From Chloranthus sessilifolius (Eukaryota; Streptophyta; Magnoliopsida; Chloranthales; Chloranthaceae): a stretch of DNA of 64,000 bases. The notes under the pieces were generated by a model. The model did not search any database, had not been told where the DNA came from, and saw nothing but the letters and a program-made list of their open reading frames with translations. The stretch spans positions 86,960,765 through 87,024,764 of the forward strand of contig CM037588.1 in the NCBI GenBank assembly GCA_021018995.1. The letters are read 5' to 3'. Of this stretch, positions 22,803 through 34,610 are shown piece by piece (the first letter of the stretch is position 1; each line of letters begins with the position of its first letter). A program made the translations under genes and the position numbers.

Positions 22803-24180
22803 ATGTATAGCAGAAGGTCCATAAATCCTGAGTTGGAACTTCCAAATCTAGAGGTTGAAAGGATCTTTAGACCTAGACACACCACACAAGGCCCTTTTGT
22901 TGAAACTGAATCAACTATTATGGCTGAGAAGCAGAGAACATTAAAGGAGTACAATGCACCTGCTTTCATTTTATGGGCTTAGTAAAGAAGATCCCTACAA
23001 GCATATCGACCAATTTTTGGCACTTTGCACTACTTTTAATATTGCTGGCTTGGGACCTGAGGCCACTAAACTCAGACTTTTCCTTTCTCACTAAAGGACA
23101 AAGCCAGCACATGGCTATCAAAGCTCCCAACCAACAACATACAGTCATGGAGTGACCTTCAAACAAAATTCCTGGCTAAATTCTTTCCCATGAACAAAAC
23201 TAGCCAGATGAGGATAAGTATTCTGTCATTTACTCAGTCATCAATTGAGGATTTTTATAAAGCTTGGGAAAGATTCCAGGAGATGTTAAAACAATGCTCT
23301 CACCACCAAATCTCAATGTGGCAACTAGTGCAAGTATTCTAACAAGGAATTAATTCCAAGAGCAGAGATATGGTGGATGCTTCCTGTGGTGGTAGCTACC
23401 TCCACAAGACAGCTGAAAAAACTTGGGAGCTGTTTGACATAATAAGGGAAAATTTCATGCAGCAGGAGTCCCTGTTATACAATGACAGCCAGACCCCAGC
23501 TAAGATGGTGAAAGAGGCCACCCCTAGAGGTGGAATATATGAAGTAAAGGTGCAAGGTGATTTGGAGAGGAAGGTGGATAATTTGTCCTTAAAATTTGAC
23601 AAATTAATGAATATGATACAGCCCCGGATGGTTGCACAGGTGGAGGAAGCATGTCTGATATACCAATCTCTCACACATTCTATTCATGATTGTCCATCTA
23701 CCAACCAGTTTCCTGATTTTATTATGGAGCATGCCAATGCTGCTCAAACTTTTGGACAGCAGCCTATTGGGTATTCTTGGAGGAATCACCCAAACATGAG
23801 GTGGAGATAAGATTCATATCCTCAATCCCAGTAGCAGTAAACTGTAGCTTCTTACAACACCAGTTTAATCAAGGTTATCTACCAAGGTAAAATTTTTTGT
23901 TACGTGCCCCACAGTCTAACCAGTTGGCCCTGCCCCCACAACAGTCAAGATCTTCTTCATTTGAAGAGAAGATGATGGCTTCAATGCAAAATTTGGGGAG
24001 CCTGGTATAGACTATTAATTCTCACGAACAGACATTAAGAAGATTGAGGATCAGTTAGGTCAAATTTGCAATGCTTTGAATAGAAGAGAGGAAGGAAAAT
24101 TTCCTAGTCAGCCCCTGAAAAATCTAAAAGGTCAGTATATGATTAGAGATGCATCCTCTACTCAGGAGGAAGCTATTGCT
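22803..24180 (+). pseudogene. gag, internally deleted and truncated (B2)
   Basis: Start chosen at MYSRRSINPE, matching other N-termini. AEKQRTLKEYNAPA is joined near 22970 directly to FHGLSKEDPYKHIDQF-like sequence, so about 100 bases that encode the IQF...SSTIQMLPS stretch elsewhere are gone and the frame shifts. The rest is readable: MNKTSQMRISILSF, MVDASCGGSYLHKTAEKTWELF, ERKVDNLSLKFDKLMN. The zinc knuckle reads CLIYQSLTHSIHDC, with Tyr for the second Cys as in element A. After RWR and a TAA the tail decays, and it ends at about 24180 in the segment equivalent to EEANAI of B3, where pol should follow but does not. Confidence 0.88.
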
Positions 24181-25343
24181 CAGTGATTCAAAAATTGGTA
24201 ATAAGTGTACCATATGTATGAAAATTCTATTTTTGATTTGTGTTATTTAGAAATCTGTCAATTGTGTTTTTAGTGTAATGTTGAATTGCTTACGTTGCTT
24301 TATCTGTGTTTAAATTTTGTGATTGAATACATGTCCATGTTTGTCATTTGAATTTGCTGTGTGTTTGTTGATAAATGGTTGAGGTACCCCTATCATAATT
24401 TGTATACAGTTGAGCTGGAAAACCATTTTTTTGGATTCTGCAATGTTGTTGAGCTGATGTTGAAAATGGGCATATATTTCTCATGATTGAAATGTAGTAT
24501 CTGTCTGAGGGTTGGTGCTCATGCATAGTGGTTGAGTGCACAATAGCATGGATGCACCAACCAATGTGTTGCACTGAACTAATAGAGTAAAGGTTGAGAA
24601 GAGGTGCTATCTCGCAGAGCTAAAAGGCTTAGATCTACTGCGAGAGCCATCTCTTGGCTTTCTCTCACATTAAACGCCTGAGCAATGGCTATAAAAATGC
24701 CTCGCGGAGTTACCTTTCTGCTCCGCAAGCCCAATCTATGCGTGAAGTGTATCTTTTGTGTTGTTCTATGCGAGTACCGCGTGAGGTAAATTTCTGAGGC
24801 AGCACAAGGTCTCACGCACCATAGCCAAAGTCTCAGCTTCGCGAAATACATTGTGAGGCAGTTTGTTCTTCTGCGCGACATACCTTCTCGCTGGATTATA
24901 AGCCAATTGCGCGAGAAATCTACCCTGCGAACTCCTATTTCCAAGTGTGCGAACCGCGAGATTAGCTCTATAAACTTTGCGAAAGCCCTCATTTTCTTCA
25001 TTTCATCTTTTTGCCCTAGCTTCCCGCACAAAAATCAAAATACCTTGTCTCTTCTTTGTTCTCTACTTTTCAAGCCACTCCATCTCAGGCATTTTCCTCC
25101 CACCAGTTTACTCTCCAGCTACTCCTGGTCACTTTGAACAAGGCTTGGAGGGATTTGAACCGCTGTGCACATTTTTAGATGGAACCTTAGCTCTCAACTG
25201 GTAAGATCTCTATTTCTCTCTGTATGCTGTGATTGATTTATTAATTAGAGAGAAGAAGGGCAAAAATTTGGTGCTTCTGTGCTTACTCAGTGTGTTCTGC
25301 ATTTTTAAGAGTAGTGAGCTCTAATTTTGATAAGTTAAGCATC
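24181..25343 (+). promoter_or_regulatory. pol-deletion junction, spacer with CTCGCG array and TATA box (B2)
   Basis: At about 24181-24190 gag sequence passes straight into the region that follows integrase in B1 (compare 34003-34600: shared ATTCTGTCA-like and TTTTTAG blocks, then GCATG/TGGTGCAT repeats). At about 24600-24985 there are a dozen or so TCGCGA / GCGCGAG motifs, matching the B2 LTR array. CTATAAAC at 24967-24974 is TATA-like. ORF2 follows about 370 bases on. Promoter function is inference. Confidence 0.6.
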
Positions 25344-28247
25344 CATGGCCACAGGTTTAAAAATTTTAGATACATTAGCTGCAATGCTGAACCCGCCTGC
25401 CAGTGGCAGCATGTGGCCACTAGAAAATCTGCAAGGATTGTAGAGGCCTCCACATTGGAGACCTCTGAGGTGTCCCCACTTGTTGTTGAGCCCTAAGTTC
25501 TACAAGCCAAGAAGAAATCAGCCCCAAAGAAGAGGGCCAGAGAGCACCCACCTGCTAAGAGCCCTGAAAAATAAAAAAAGAAACAGAAAAAGGGCAAAGT
25601 TGTGGTCCCTAAGGGTGAGGAGGAAGAGACTACTGAATACCTCAGGGTCCCTTCTGAATTTGTGCAAGCAATCCAACTAGAGGCTGAAACTATTTTTGAT
25701 AAGGTCTATTTTGAGGAGATACTAGAGACCTCTGCCTCCATTGAATATTTAACCAAGGCATCTCTGCTGCCCTTGTTGAGACCCCCGATGTAGCTAATTT
25801 TCCGAAGACTAGTGAGACTATTTTATTAGAATATGAGGTTGAAAACTGGTGATGATGGGAACCCAGCACTGCTGGTATTGATTGATGACTTCGAGATGCT
25901 GTTCAACCAGGCAGAAATTGCAAAAATATTGGGGATACCAGCCAGGTATAGCCCTTAGTGTGGCTTGGGTCCTCCCTTGACTACCACCATCACTGAAATA
26001 GCAAGGGAGTTAACTGAAGGAATCACTGCCTCAGGTGACTCAATTAGGAAGAGGGACTTACACCCCAACGTCAGGCTCATGGATGCAGTATTGAGAAAGA
26101 ATGTTTATTGCTCTGGGCATGAGCAAGAGAGGAGGTACCCCATAGCTGTTGCCCTCTTCTTATTTCACAGGAGTCATTACTTGGATGCAGCCAAGTTGAT
26201 TTTTGATGGGATTAAGGACCTATATGAGAAGGTGAAAATAAAGAAAAAATCTAATGCCTTTCCATACTGCAGGTTTATTACTGCATTGCAAAAATTTGGG
26301 AAATACCCCTTTCATAGGGAGGAGGAGACAGTGACCCTGAATCCCAAAAAGAGTAGAAAGAAATAGTGGAGAATCAGTGACACAATGATGGAGAAGAAGA
26401 AAAAGCAGAGGGAGGAGTTACTGAGAGAGGCAGCCCCCACCATTCATGAAGCAGCAACTGCTGCTGTTACTGTTGATGTTGCTGCATCCTCCACCTCACA
26501 TGTGCCAGCTAGCACAACCATCACTTCCCCAGCCATTCCCTCTACCTCCATACCAGCCCCAACTCTTTTACCACCACCTCCACCCTCAACTCAGACCTCA
26601 CAGCCCCTAACAGGTCCAATACCCTTACCCGAACCTATATCACCATTCACCACAACCATAGCCACCTCAATCTCACAACCAACCACCATAGCCACAGACA
26701 CCCTACCCATTTCTGTACCCTTACCTATGTTTCAAGCCCATACTAGCCCACCTATCAAGACCCCATACCAGAAGAGAAGAAAAGTTGCTAAAACCCCTAC
26801 TGGACCCCAACCCACCTATATCTCTCAAACAATTCCAATCCCGGAAACCACAACCATTCCAGACCCCATACCCACACCCTATGAACCTGAAATCCATACC
26901 TTTGAAACCCCACCCTTTGTACCTATCACATGTGAACCCCTAGACCAATCCATTCCATTATCCCATGACCATGCCCTTTTTATAGGAGATGAATTTTCTA
27001 CTTTGATGTCCACTATCCTAGGAGACATCAACCTGGAGTATACCCCTCTCCCAGACTCACCTCACCCTCCACACTACACCCCTCCACATTAGCCACCACC
27101 ACAGGCCACTACCTTCACTCATAGACCCACTTCTCCCTTTCAATCAGTTTCTCCTATCCAACCCACATTCACTACCATACCTGACTTATTAACCTAAATC
27201 CTGCACCTCCTACTCTCCCTTCATTCCCAAATGTTAGCCAATACCCAAACCCAAGCTACAATGGAGGCCAATCTTCATTCAATTCACTCCACCCTACCAA
27301 ACCCTACATCCATCCCAACTATTTTACATTCCATCCAAGCAACTCTAAATAATCTAACCCAACCTTCCAACAGTCACCCCACCCTACATCAATCCATAAT
27401 CCCTCACCTGCTCCTACACCCATTGTACCTCTCCCAGAAACTTCTCCCATCACCTCCAAAGATGCATCCACCCAAACAGGCCCCAAACCTCAACTACAAA
27501 CCATTCCTGCATCTGCCCTTAATGTCCCTCACCCTCTACCCTCTACCCCACCCCTACCTTCATCCTGTCCCTTTCCATTGCTGGCTAGCACTTCTTCCAT
27601 CACTACTCAGCCCATACTTCCTGCCTCTTGTAATCCCCAGCCTCCTTACTACACCCTCCTCTGAGCTATGCAAGCCGATGTTTACTTAAAAAGGGATATA
27701 ATTCAAGGTATTGCTGACCTGAGAGCTTTAGTGCGGCAGCCCCTCCTTGATAAAACTAATCTTCTGATGCTTACTCATAAGGTTGAGAAAAAGGAAATCA
27801 AGCAAGGATGGAGAGAGATTATGGTTCAATACAATTAGGAAAAGGAAAGAGTTGAGAGTCAGGAAGATGTGATCAAGGAACTTAAAGAGAGAGTGAGATT
27901 GACTGAGGAGAGGGCTTATGATTATGGGGTGACTATTGTAGCTTTGGAGAAGTCCGTCAATGCACAAACTGACAGAGAGTTGGCGAAAGCTCTTTTTAAC
28001 GAATTAAATCCAGATGTACCTCTCCAGCAAACGGCTTCAGATGCAAAGGAACCTAGCCAAGTCAAACCTGGACTCAAAATCAAGGAACCAACCCCAAAAC
28101 CTTCACCCACTCCAATAAGAAAAAGCACAACCAAGCCTAGGAAATCTACTTCAAAAAGACTACTGTCTAAGGCTGCCACTTTGAAATAAGCAAAGGGAAA
28201 AGGAATCCAGGAACCACCTAGTAAAGCCAAAGAGTCAGATGATTAAT
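25344..28247 (+). pseudogene. ORF2, large form, decayed (B2)
   Basis: Homologue of ORF2 in element A and B1. The start is uncertain; ATG at 25344 precedes LAAMLNPP, similar to DLLNPS near the B1 start. The domain carries KSARIVEAST, IEYLTKASLLPLLRPP, LIDDFEMLFNQAEIAKILGIPARY, SGDSIRKRDLHPN, DAVLRKNVYCSGHEQERR, DAAKLIFDGIKDLYEKV, CRFITALQKFGKYPF. Then about 430 residues rich in Pro, Thr and Ser (26385-27670), then QADVYLKRDIIQGIADLRALV and a charged coiled coil (27800-28000), ending in a Lys/Pro-rich tail (KSTTKPRKSTSKR). Original length is roughly 950 residues. Stops and frameshifts are scattered (for example near 25494, 25796 and 27837). Biochemical function unknown. Confidence 0.75.
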
Positions 28248-28493
28248 TTTTACTCATGTATTTAGTTAGGAAGTAGTGTGTAATTTTGTAGTTTCTTTCC
28301 CTTACTTTGTATATAATCTTGCATCTCAATAGAAATTTCTTTTTGTTATAAAATATTTCCTTCACTGTCTTTCTTTATTTTTGTTTGTTTATGTGTTGTT
28401 TGTTTTGTGTTATGTGTTTTTCTTTCCTACTATTTTTTTCTTTTAATATCTCTGTCTTAGGCCTACTGCACATTCACATCTACCTTTGAAACA

Positions 28494-28526
28494 GTGAGGA
28501 CACTGCTCCTCATAGGTTTGGGGGTG
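28494..28526 (+). other. internal polypurine box (B2)
   Basis: GTGAGGACACTGCTCC, then AGGTTTGGGGGTG at 28514-28526, then TGGCAGG. The purine core is identical to the real tract at 30168-30180, about 1.65 kb downstream. Confidence 0.75.
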
Positions 28527-30004
28527 TGGCAGGATCTGCCAATGAAATAGTTAACCTAAGTACAATAGAAATCAAGTGAGTAAGATAGAAATGGAGCCAT
28601 GTTTACTTAAGAATCATAAAATCATAAAAAATGGGAAATTTAAAAATTTTGCAAACCTTTAGGCATTACAAGATTTTAAATTTAAGCATTTCCATGATGT
28701 GAACACCAGGAAAACTCACTTATATCAGTACTTAGTAAATCATTAAAGAGAGAAAAAGGTAAGGATATGCCTAAGAGTTCAATGGAAGACCATAACTAGT
28801 GAGATTTGGGCCTACAAAATTTTTTTCCTTTGAGGAGTGACAGAGGCAATTCTTTCAGCTCTAAGGACTGGCTGAGTCAATGCCCTTACTAAAATTTAGG
28901 CACCTCCAAGTTGAAACAACTGAAAATACTCATGACACCTAGGAAAGAATCAAGGCCTTCTCTTGGACAGTTTGAGCTTAAATAGACCAAACCCTAATCA
29001 ACTGTCCTTGTGCACACACCTTTTGAGCCTTAATTTCCAATTTTCTTCAAAATACACCTAAGTACTTATACTTAAACCTCTAGACCTGATTCAAACCTAC
29101 CCTCACTCTGAGAGTTCAGAAGGTAAAGGAGGAGCTGAAGATGGAAAAGATAGGGTAAATATTGGGTGAATGGAGAAGAGATACCTAAAGCTTAGCAGGG
29201 TAGCAGCTGAGGAGAGTGGTGGCAATTCAAAAAGAAAAAAAGAAAAAAAAGAAAAATGCATCAAAAAGAAAGAAAAATAATAATGAAGAGGAACAAGAGA
29301 GGGGTCAAGAGGAAAAGTTCATTGAAAAAATTGAAAACAAGAGGAGAAGCTGGCCATTTCAAGTCTGAAGAATTTTAAAGAAAATGAAAGGTGTCGAACT
29401 AAGAAGGTGAAGTCATGAATCACCTCCTTCACCTACTGATTTCTCAATTTTGAATCCCTTTTCAACCTTCCATTCTTTACAACCTATCCCATAAGCCACA
29501 TTACAACCCAGTCAAAAGACCCTGTGATGAATGAGCTGTCATACAGAGACAAAGAGTTGTCCAATCTATGGTGAGGATTAGCCAATGATGCTAGAACTTA
29601 GGTGCTTTTCCTATGCTCATGCTTATAGACCCATTTGTAGGTCTGTAACTGCTCTTGAGCTTGAGAGGAAATGGAAACCCTTAAAGTTCCTTGTGAGAGT
29701 CTGCTCTGGTGAGCATTGGGTCTGATGTTGAATGTATTGGGCATGACCTATAACCTAATTTTTGAATTAATGATGATCTCAGTACTGACCTACATGTGAT
29801 ATTTTCCATTGTTGTGAGCTAATTGGAAATGATGTGCATCTATGTAAAGGTTGTGATGATTAAATGTCTGTGCATATCATATGTTCAAATTCCTAACATT
29901 TTTTATTGAATCAAAGGTGAACTGATGCTTTATTTTTTTACAACTGACTTGATAATTTTGCACTTTTGCTAACTATTTTACTGAGAAGTTTATGGGTATC
30001 TTTA
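28527..30004 (+). other. 3' noncoding region of B2
   Basis: No coding sequence supported. Blocks shared with D1, B1, C and element A include GAAGACCA...AGTGAGATTTGGGCC near 28783-28812, GGACAGTTTGAGCT near 28973, CCTCACTCTGAGAGTTCAGAAG near 29100, GCTGGCCA near 29350, and CTCATGCTT...CTGTAACTGCTCTTGAGCTT near 29620-29660. Confidence 0.7.
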
Positions 30005-30086
30005 CTGAAAACCCTCAGGAGACTTCACTCCTCCATTAGGGAGCACCTAGGGGTTTAAAAGACTTGATGCATAAGCTAAATGCATC
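30005..30086 (+). other. conserved hairpin cluster before the polypurine tract (B2)
   Basis: AGGAG-ACTTCA-CTCCT, then the second stem (weakened here, TTAGG/CCTAG), then a perfect 7-bp stem GATGCAT, loop AAGCTAA, ATGCATC at 30066-30086. Compare GTTGCAT/ATGCAAC in element A. Confidence 0.7.
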
Positions 30087-30167
30087 TGTGTTCCTTACAA
30101 AAGTGGCATCTAAATTCTTAGAATAAGATGTTTTAATTTCTCCTTTGCTCAGGGACTAGCAAAGAAT

Positions 30168-30180
30168 AGGTTTGGGGGTG
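30168..30180 (+). other. polypurine tract of B2
   Basis: AGGTTTGGGGGTG directly before the TGTTATTCAC start of the 3' LTR. Confidence 0.92.
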
Positions 30181-32884
30181 TGTTATTCACTGAAAAGTAC
30201 CACTTTTCACCTCTTAACCTAGCCTTTGCAGGACCTTGAAGCTCACTAATAATTATTTGTTAAGTGTGTTTTATAGTTATCAATAAACTGTGCAACTTAA
30301 TATAAAATCCTTGCTTTTTGGTCCAAAGAAAAGAAAGAAGACATGCAAAGATGACAGCCGAGCTAAAGCCTAATGGAACACCTTGATAGTGCTCACCATG
30401 GTGACTCATTTGCTGGTCATCATTGACCCAAAAGTCTAGCAGTTGAATGAAGTTAGCCGAGAATGGAGGAAGCTGCAATAGCAGTAAGTGCAAGGCATCA
30501 GAGGATCAAAAGAATCATCTTGGAGAGTTGAAGAGCTCCCTTGTAGAGCTAAGGATGCAGTGGAAGCTGCCCTCGCGCAGATGGGGCACGCAATCAAGAG
30601 GAGAGCAATAAATACATCACAAAGATCATGCATCTTAAAACTCTCAAAATTTGTGCTCGCAAAGCTCTCGCGGAGATCGAGCCTTAAAGCAGCTGTGCAC
30701 AGAACATAGCGAGTCCATATGCATAAAGAACAATTTGTCACCTCACGGAGTTCTCACGAAGCCCTGAAAGAGAGACATGCCCATAATTTTCCTCGCACAG
30801 CTCTCGCGCACTCTAGAGCCTAACCAGTTACTACGGGAGCGCAAGAGCCTATCTGCGCGAGTATCCAGCGAGAGAACTTCTGAAGCTCTACGGAGCGAGA
30901 AATCCAGGCATTTTCAAATCATCTTTGCGATAGCACTACAGCACAAAGCAACTGCGTGATCAACTGAGGATCTTCTGCGCGAGTGAATAAACCTCCTAAG
31001 CCAAATGCTCCTCCGTGAAGGCAAAGTAATTGCTCGAGTGAATTAATATAGATGCCAGCCCTGCGACGCTCGGGTTCTCCACTTCTCAACCCTAACTCAA
31101 GGACCTTTTGGGAATTTTCCAAGGCTAGGGCATACTTCCTGAAGTGCATATTTTGAGGCACACATCTCAAAGCATTCAAGGGTTGTAATAGTGCCACGTC
31201 TGCTAAAAAAATTAGGGTTAATCTCTTTTGAACCAAGCTCTTATGGACAGAGTATATAAGCTGTACTTAGAGCTTAGTATTTTCATCTTTCCTTCATCCT
31301 CTATCGGTGGAGAATTCCAGCAGGCTAGGGTTAGAGTTTGATCATCTCTTTTTCTTATTTTTCTTCTCTCTTAGCCGAGCATTGGCTGGCTAATCCTTCT
31401 GTAAGTAGCTAGATTTAGTTTTATTTCAGTCTTGTAATAGGCTTTGTATACATTGGGATCTTTTGGATGAGCAGTTGTGTATAGGCTACAGCCTTGAGAC
31501 AAGTCATTGTAAGTTTTGCTTTTATCAATGGATTGTTGTTTGAATGACTAGTTGAATTTATAGATCTTGTGGTTTCCTTAGATGTCTATAGGATCCATGC
31601 TTTGGGACTAGCCCATTCAATTTTTAGTAGATCTATTATTTACCATCTGATTTTCCTGGGTTCCATGGCCCCATGGATAGTAAGTCGGATTTGTAGCCAG
31701 ATCTGGAGAGCTCGTAGCCCTGAGACTCCATGGTGATAATAGCAGTTTATATGTTCTTTCTCAGATCTCTGTGGTATGGATAGACCTATCGGATACCCTG
31801 TGACCATTTGAGTGGGCAGAGTATAATCCTAGGGTGGTGTCCAGCCACATGTCTGAGAAGGATTTTTCTCCCCTGCACATGAGCTTCTAGAGCCTTGTGA
31901 GGAGGTTTTTGCAGGAACTGGCTCCCCTCTGTTTTACTTGACCGATATCAGATGTTAGATCTGATTCCTTTGTAGTAATTGCAGCTTGAGGCTGAGTCAT
32001 TGTAGACATTTTGTAGCAATGACCAGCTGAATCTAAATCTTTATTCAACCTGTTGCTGGTCTTTTTTGTGGGCACAGTGAGCCGTTGGCCTTGGCAAAGC
32101 ACTTAGGACTTTATGGGTTGGAATACCTATGGATGTCAGCTAGATCTATGCGCAGATCTGTGGAGCTTATAACACTGGCATTACATAGTGTTTGTAATAA
32201 TATTCACGGCCTGCTCTGGTCCAGTAGTTGGGGAAATGATCAGTCCACTCCTCTGGATTAGAATAGCAACTCCTGACTTGATCAATGGGATTTGACAGAC
32301 TCTATAGGATAGGCTGTGGCCATTTGAGTGGACAACCTATAGCCTTAAGAGCACCCCAAATGGCATGGGTTAAGTTGGATATTTCTACCTTGTTGAGGTT
32401 AGTAATAGCATCTCAGTACTGCAGAGAGTTTAAATATGAGTTACATTATTGCATTAACTCTAGCTTTGCCTGCTTACTTCCCATCATTTGTATGGCACAC
32501 ATCATCACCATCTTCTTCTTAACCCCTTCTTTAGGGATAGGGCTGCACTTTATTTCTCTTTTGTTAGGGTTAATTTAGTGTAGTCATGACACCCAACTCC
32601 CTTTGTTTAGGATTATCAGATATGTAGCCAAATCTGGAGGCCTACTATTATAACCCATTTTGGGTTCTAGATAAATTTCTTCGTGGGAAAAAATCGTATT
32701 TAGGATTGCTATTTCTCTGTGGGACAAACTCTTATCAAAACTTGCTATAATAGGCCCTGTATCTTGCAGGTCTAGGATGTTTTAGGATTGCTATTTTCAC
32801 CATATCTTTATCCTCTGTTTCACTTTGATGTTAATTTTCTTCCAACACCACATAATAAAAGAGCACAATCTGGAACAGACAATA
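30181..32884 (+). repeat. 3' LTR of B2
   Basis: TGTTATTCAC start; ends ...AGACAATA (CA mutated to TA). Tip hairpin TGAAAAGT / ACTTTTCA. CTCGCG array at about 30570-31070, TATATAAG at 31253-31260, candidate donor GTAAGTAGCT at 31401, hairpin modules near 31795-31825 and 32310-32340, CTTGCAGG near 32762. A 40-base imperfect duplication around GATAAATTTCTTCGTGGGA / ATTTCTCTGTGGGAC (about 32665-32725) is absent from the 5' LTR. Confidence 0.93.
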
Positions 32885-33587
32885 GTTGGTTATAGACAAT
32901 CCTGTCGAAACTCATCCTCTCGACAGGTTATAGACAATCCTGTCGATGGGTTATACAATCTTCAGTGAAGTGGTCGACAGGTTGGCTCAATCCTCGCGAG
33001 AATGAATGTTGCTTCAGGTAAGTTACCGACAGGTTGCTTTGTACTGCTCGACAGGTTCAGTTGAACCTCATGATAAGTGACTGGAACCTCTTGACTTCAT
33101 CTGTACCTTGAAGTATCCTCTCGACAGGATCCACACCTGTACTTCCAACCTCTCGGTGGGTGATGAAACCTCTCGACAGTTTCTTTTACAGATGTTCAAC
33201 CTCTCGATTGCTTCATTCCTTGCTCTCAGAACTTCTCGACAGGTGCTAGGAAGCTCTCGACAGCTTCATGGAACCTCTCGACAACATATTTTTAGTGCTC
33301 TCACAGCTGGCACATATCTTGGGTGTGCTGTTCTTCCTTTATTCATCACTCAACAACCCCTTAGTAGGTTTAAACTTTATTTCTTGCTGCTGGACATGGT
33401 CTCTGGCCTTTCCAATTAGGTATCACAATGCTTCTTGGGCTCTTTTAAGTAGAAGTCTGTATTAAGCTTGCAATTTATTGCTTAACTATAAAATATACTC
33501 AAAACACATTAAAAAATATTAGTAAGCTCACGGGTCCAACAAAGGTCAAGTTAAGAGGTGAAAAATGGTATTTTTCACTACTTAACA
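32885..33587 (-). repeat. family-D solo LTR, segment 3 (5' end) with CTCGACAGG array
   Basis: The minus-strand LTR starts at 33587 with TGTTAAGTAG and the tip hairpin GTGAAAAAT / ATTTTTCAC. About fifteen CTCGACAGG-like motifs lie at 32900-33290, some only 12-25 bases apart. The first five bases (32885-32889) are the right GTTGG duplication of B2. The segment continues the array of segment 2. Confidence 0.92.
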
Positions 33588-34004
33588 AGAGCCTATGTGG
33601 CTATCAAAACTCTGAATTTTGATTTAACTTCTACTAGTTCACACAGGAAATTGCAGCTGACTGAACTAGAGGAGTTGAGACTGGAGGCCTATGCAAATTC
33701 AAGAATTTACAAAGAGAAAGCCAAGGCTTTCTTTGACAAAAGCCTACTGAGAAAGGACTTTGAGGCTGGTGCCAAGGTATGGCTGTTCAACTCTAAATTG
33801 AAATTCTTTCGAGGAAAGTTAAGATCCAGATAAGATGGCCTTTTTGTTGAAACTCATGTATCCCCATCTAGGGCTATGGAGATAATGGACCCCACTTCTG
33901 GGAAGATCGTGAAGGTGAATGGTTAGAGACTCAAGTTATGTCTGGAAAATTCCATGAAGCCCTCTGCAACCATCTATCTTCAAGACCCTCCCACTCATGG
34001 GTGA
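33588..34004 (+). pseudogene. integrase C-terminal part (B1 segment 2)
   Basis: AGAGC at 33588-33592 repeats the target site at 4091-4095, and the integrase frame resumes: [70 protein letters not shown] follows where relatives have Trp, then EIMDPTSGKIVKVNG and a TAG at a Gln codon. The protein ends at LQDPPTHG. Its sequence carries straight on from LVELEHRA at 4095, which fixes the size of the whole nested insertion at about 29.5 kb. Confidence 0.92.
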
Positions 34005-34606
34005 TCCATAACCATGTACACTTTGTATTATAACTGTTTTATGTGTGTTAAAATTCTGTCATTTGATGTTTTTAGTTTATTCTTGTATGCTATCACATTT
34101 TGTGTTAATGCTTAAGTGTTTAGAGTATCTGAATATGAATTTATGAGTCTTCATCTACCATGGATTGAGCCATCTGCATGTGTGATTTGAATGTGTAGAG
34201 TAAACTATGCAACCAGGGGTTTAAAGTGATGGACTGCTATGATCTGTGTTATGCATAGATGTGTGCATGAATTATGCACTGGGCAAGAGTCCCACAGGTG
34301 TGAAATAGTTAAAATGTGATAGAAATATGGTGCTGGTGCATCATGGTAAGGTGCATGATAGTTTAAATGTACATGCCAGTGGGTTGGCACTGAGAAGCAG
34401 TGGATTTGGCCTTATCATAAAGTTCAAGCACCCTCATGAGTATATTAAGGCAAATTTGGCCTTCTCGCGTGGCTAACAGAACCCTGTGAGCTGCAGTTCA
34501 GGCAGACATGAGGTGCTCGCGAGGCTTTGATGTGCAAATCTTATCTTCGTGAGAGCCTCGCGAGGAAACTGCTTAAAAATTGAATTGTAATGAGCCTCGC
34601 GAGGCC
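34005..34606 (+). promoter_or_regulatory. pol-ORF2 spacer of B1, truncated, with CTCGCGAGG motifs
   Basis: AT-rich spacer equivalent to 24190-24600 of B2. Four TCGCG motifs occur at about 34465, 34515, 34556 and 34595. The array is cut at about 34606, where family-D pol sequence begins without any LTR. Confidence 0.65.
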
Positions 34607-34610
34607 CCTT

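Larger units (their letters stand above)
19781..32884 (+). mobile_element. Element B2: complete ends, pol deleted (gag + ORF2)
   Basis: A 13.1-kb plus-strand element with both LTRs, primer site, gag, spacer array, ORF2, internal polypurine box, hairpins and polypurine tract. Protease, reverse transcriptase, RNase H and integrase are absent: gag breaks off near 24180 and spacer sequence follows at once. It would depend on another element for enzymes. LTRs differ at roughly 17 of the first 225 aligned bases (hand count), more than element A. It lies in the solo LTR between GTTGG duplications. Confidence 0.93.

Noticed and set aside
26385..27092. Pro/Thr-rich open frame as a cell-wall or extensin-like host gene
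   Set aside because: No SPPPP repeats or signal peptide, and it aligns in place with the middle of ORF2 in element A.
27922..28230. Minus-strand frame opposite the ORF2 C-terminus of B2
   Set aside because: It mirrors the coding strand of ORF2, has no conserved counterpart in element A, and shows no known domain.
32890..33300. Closely spaced CTCGACAGG repeats that resemble a CRISPR array
   Set aside because: Repeats are only about 9-12 bases, degenerate, irregularly spaced and inside a plant LTR; there are no cas genes.
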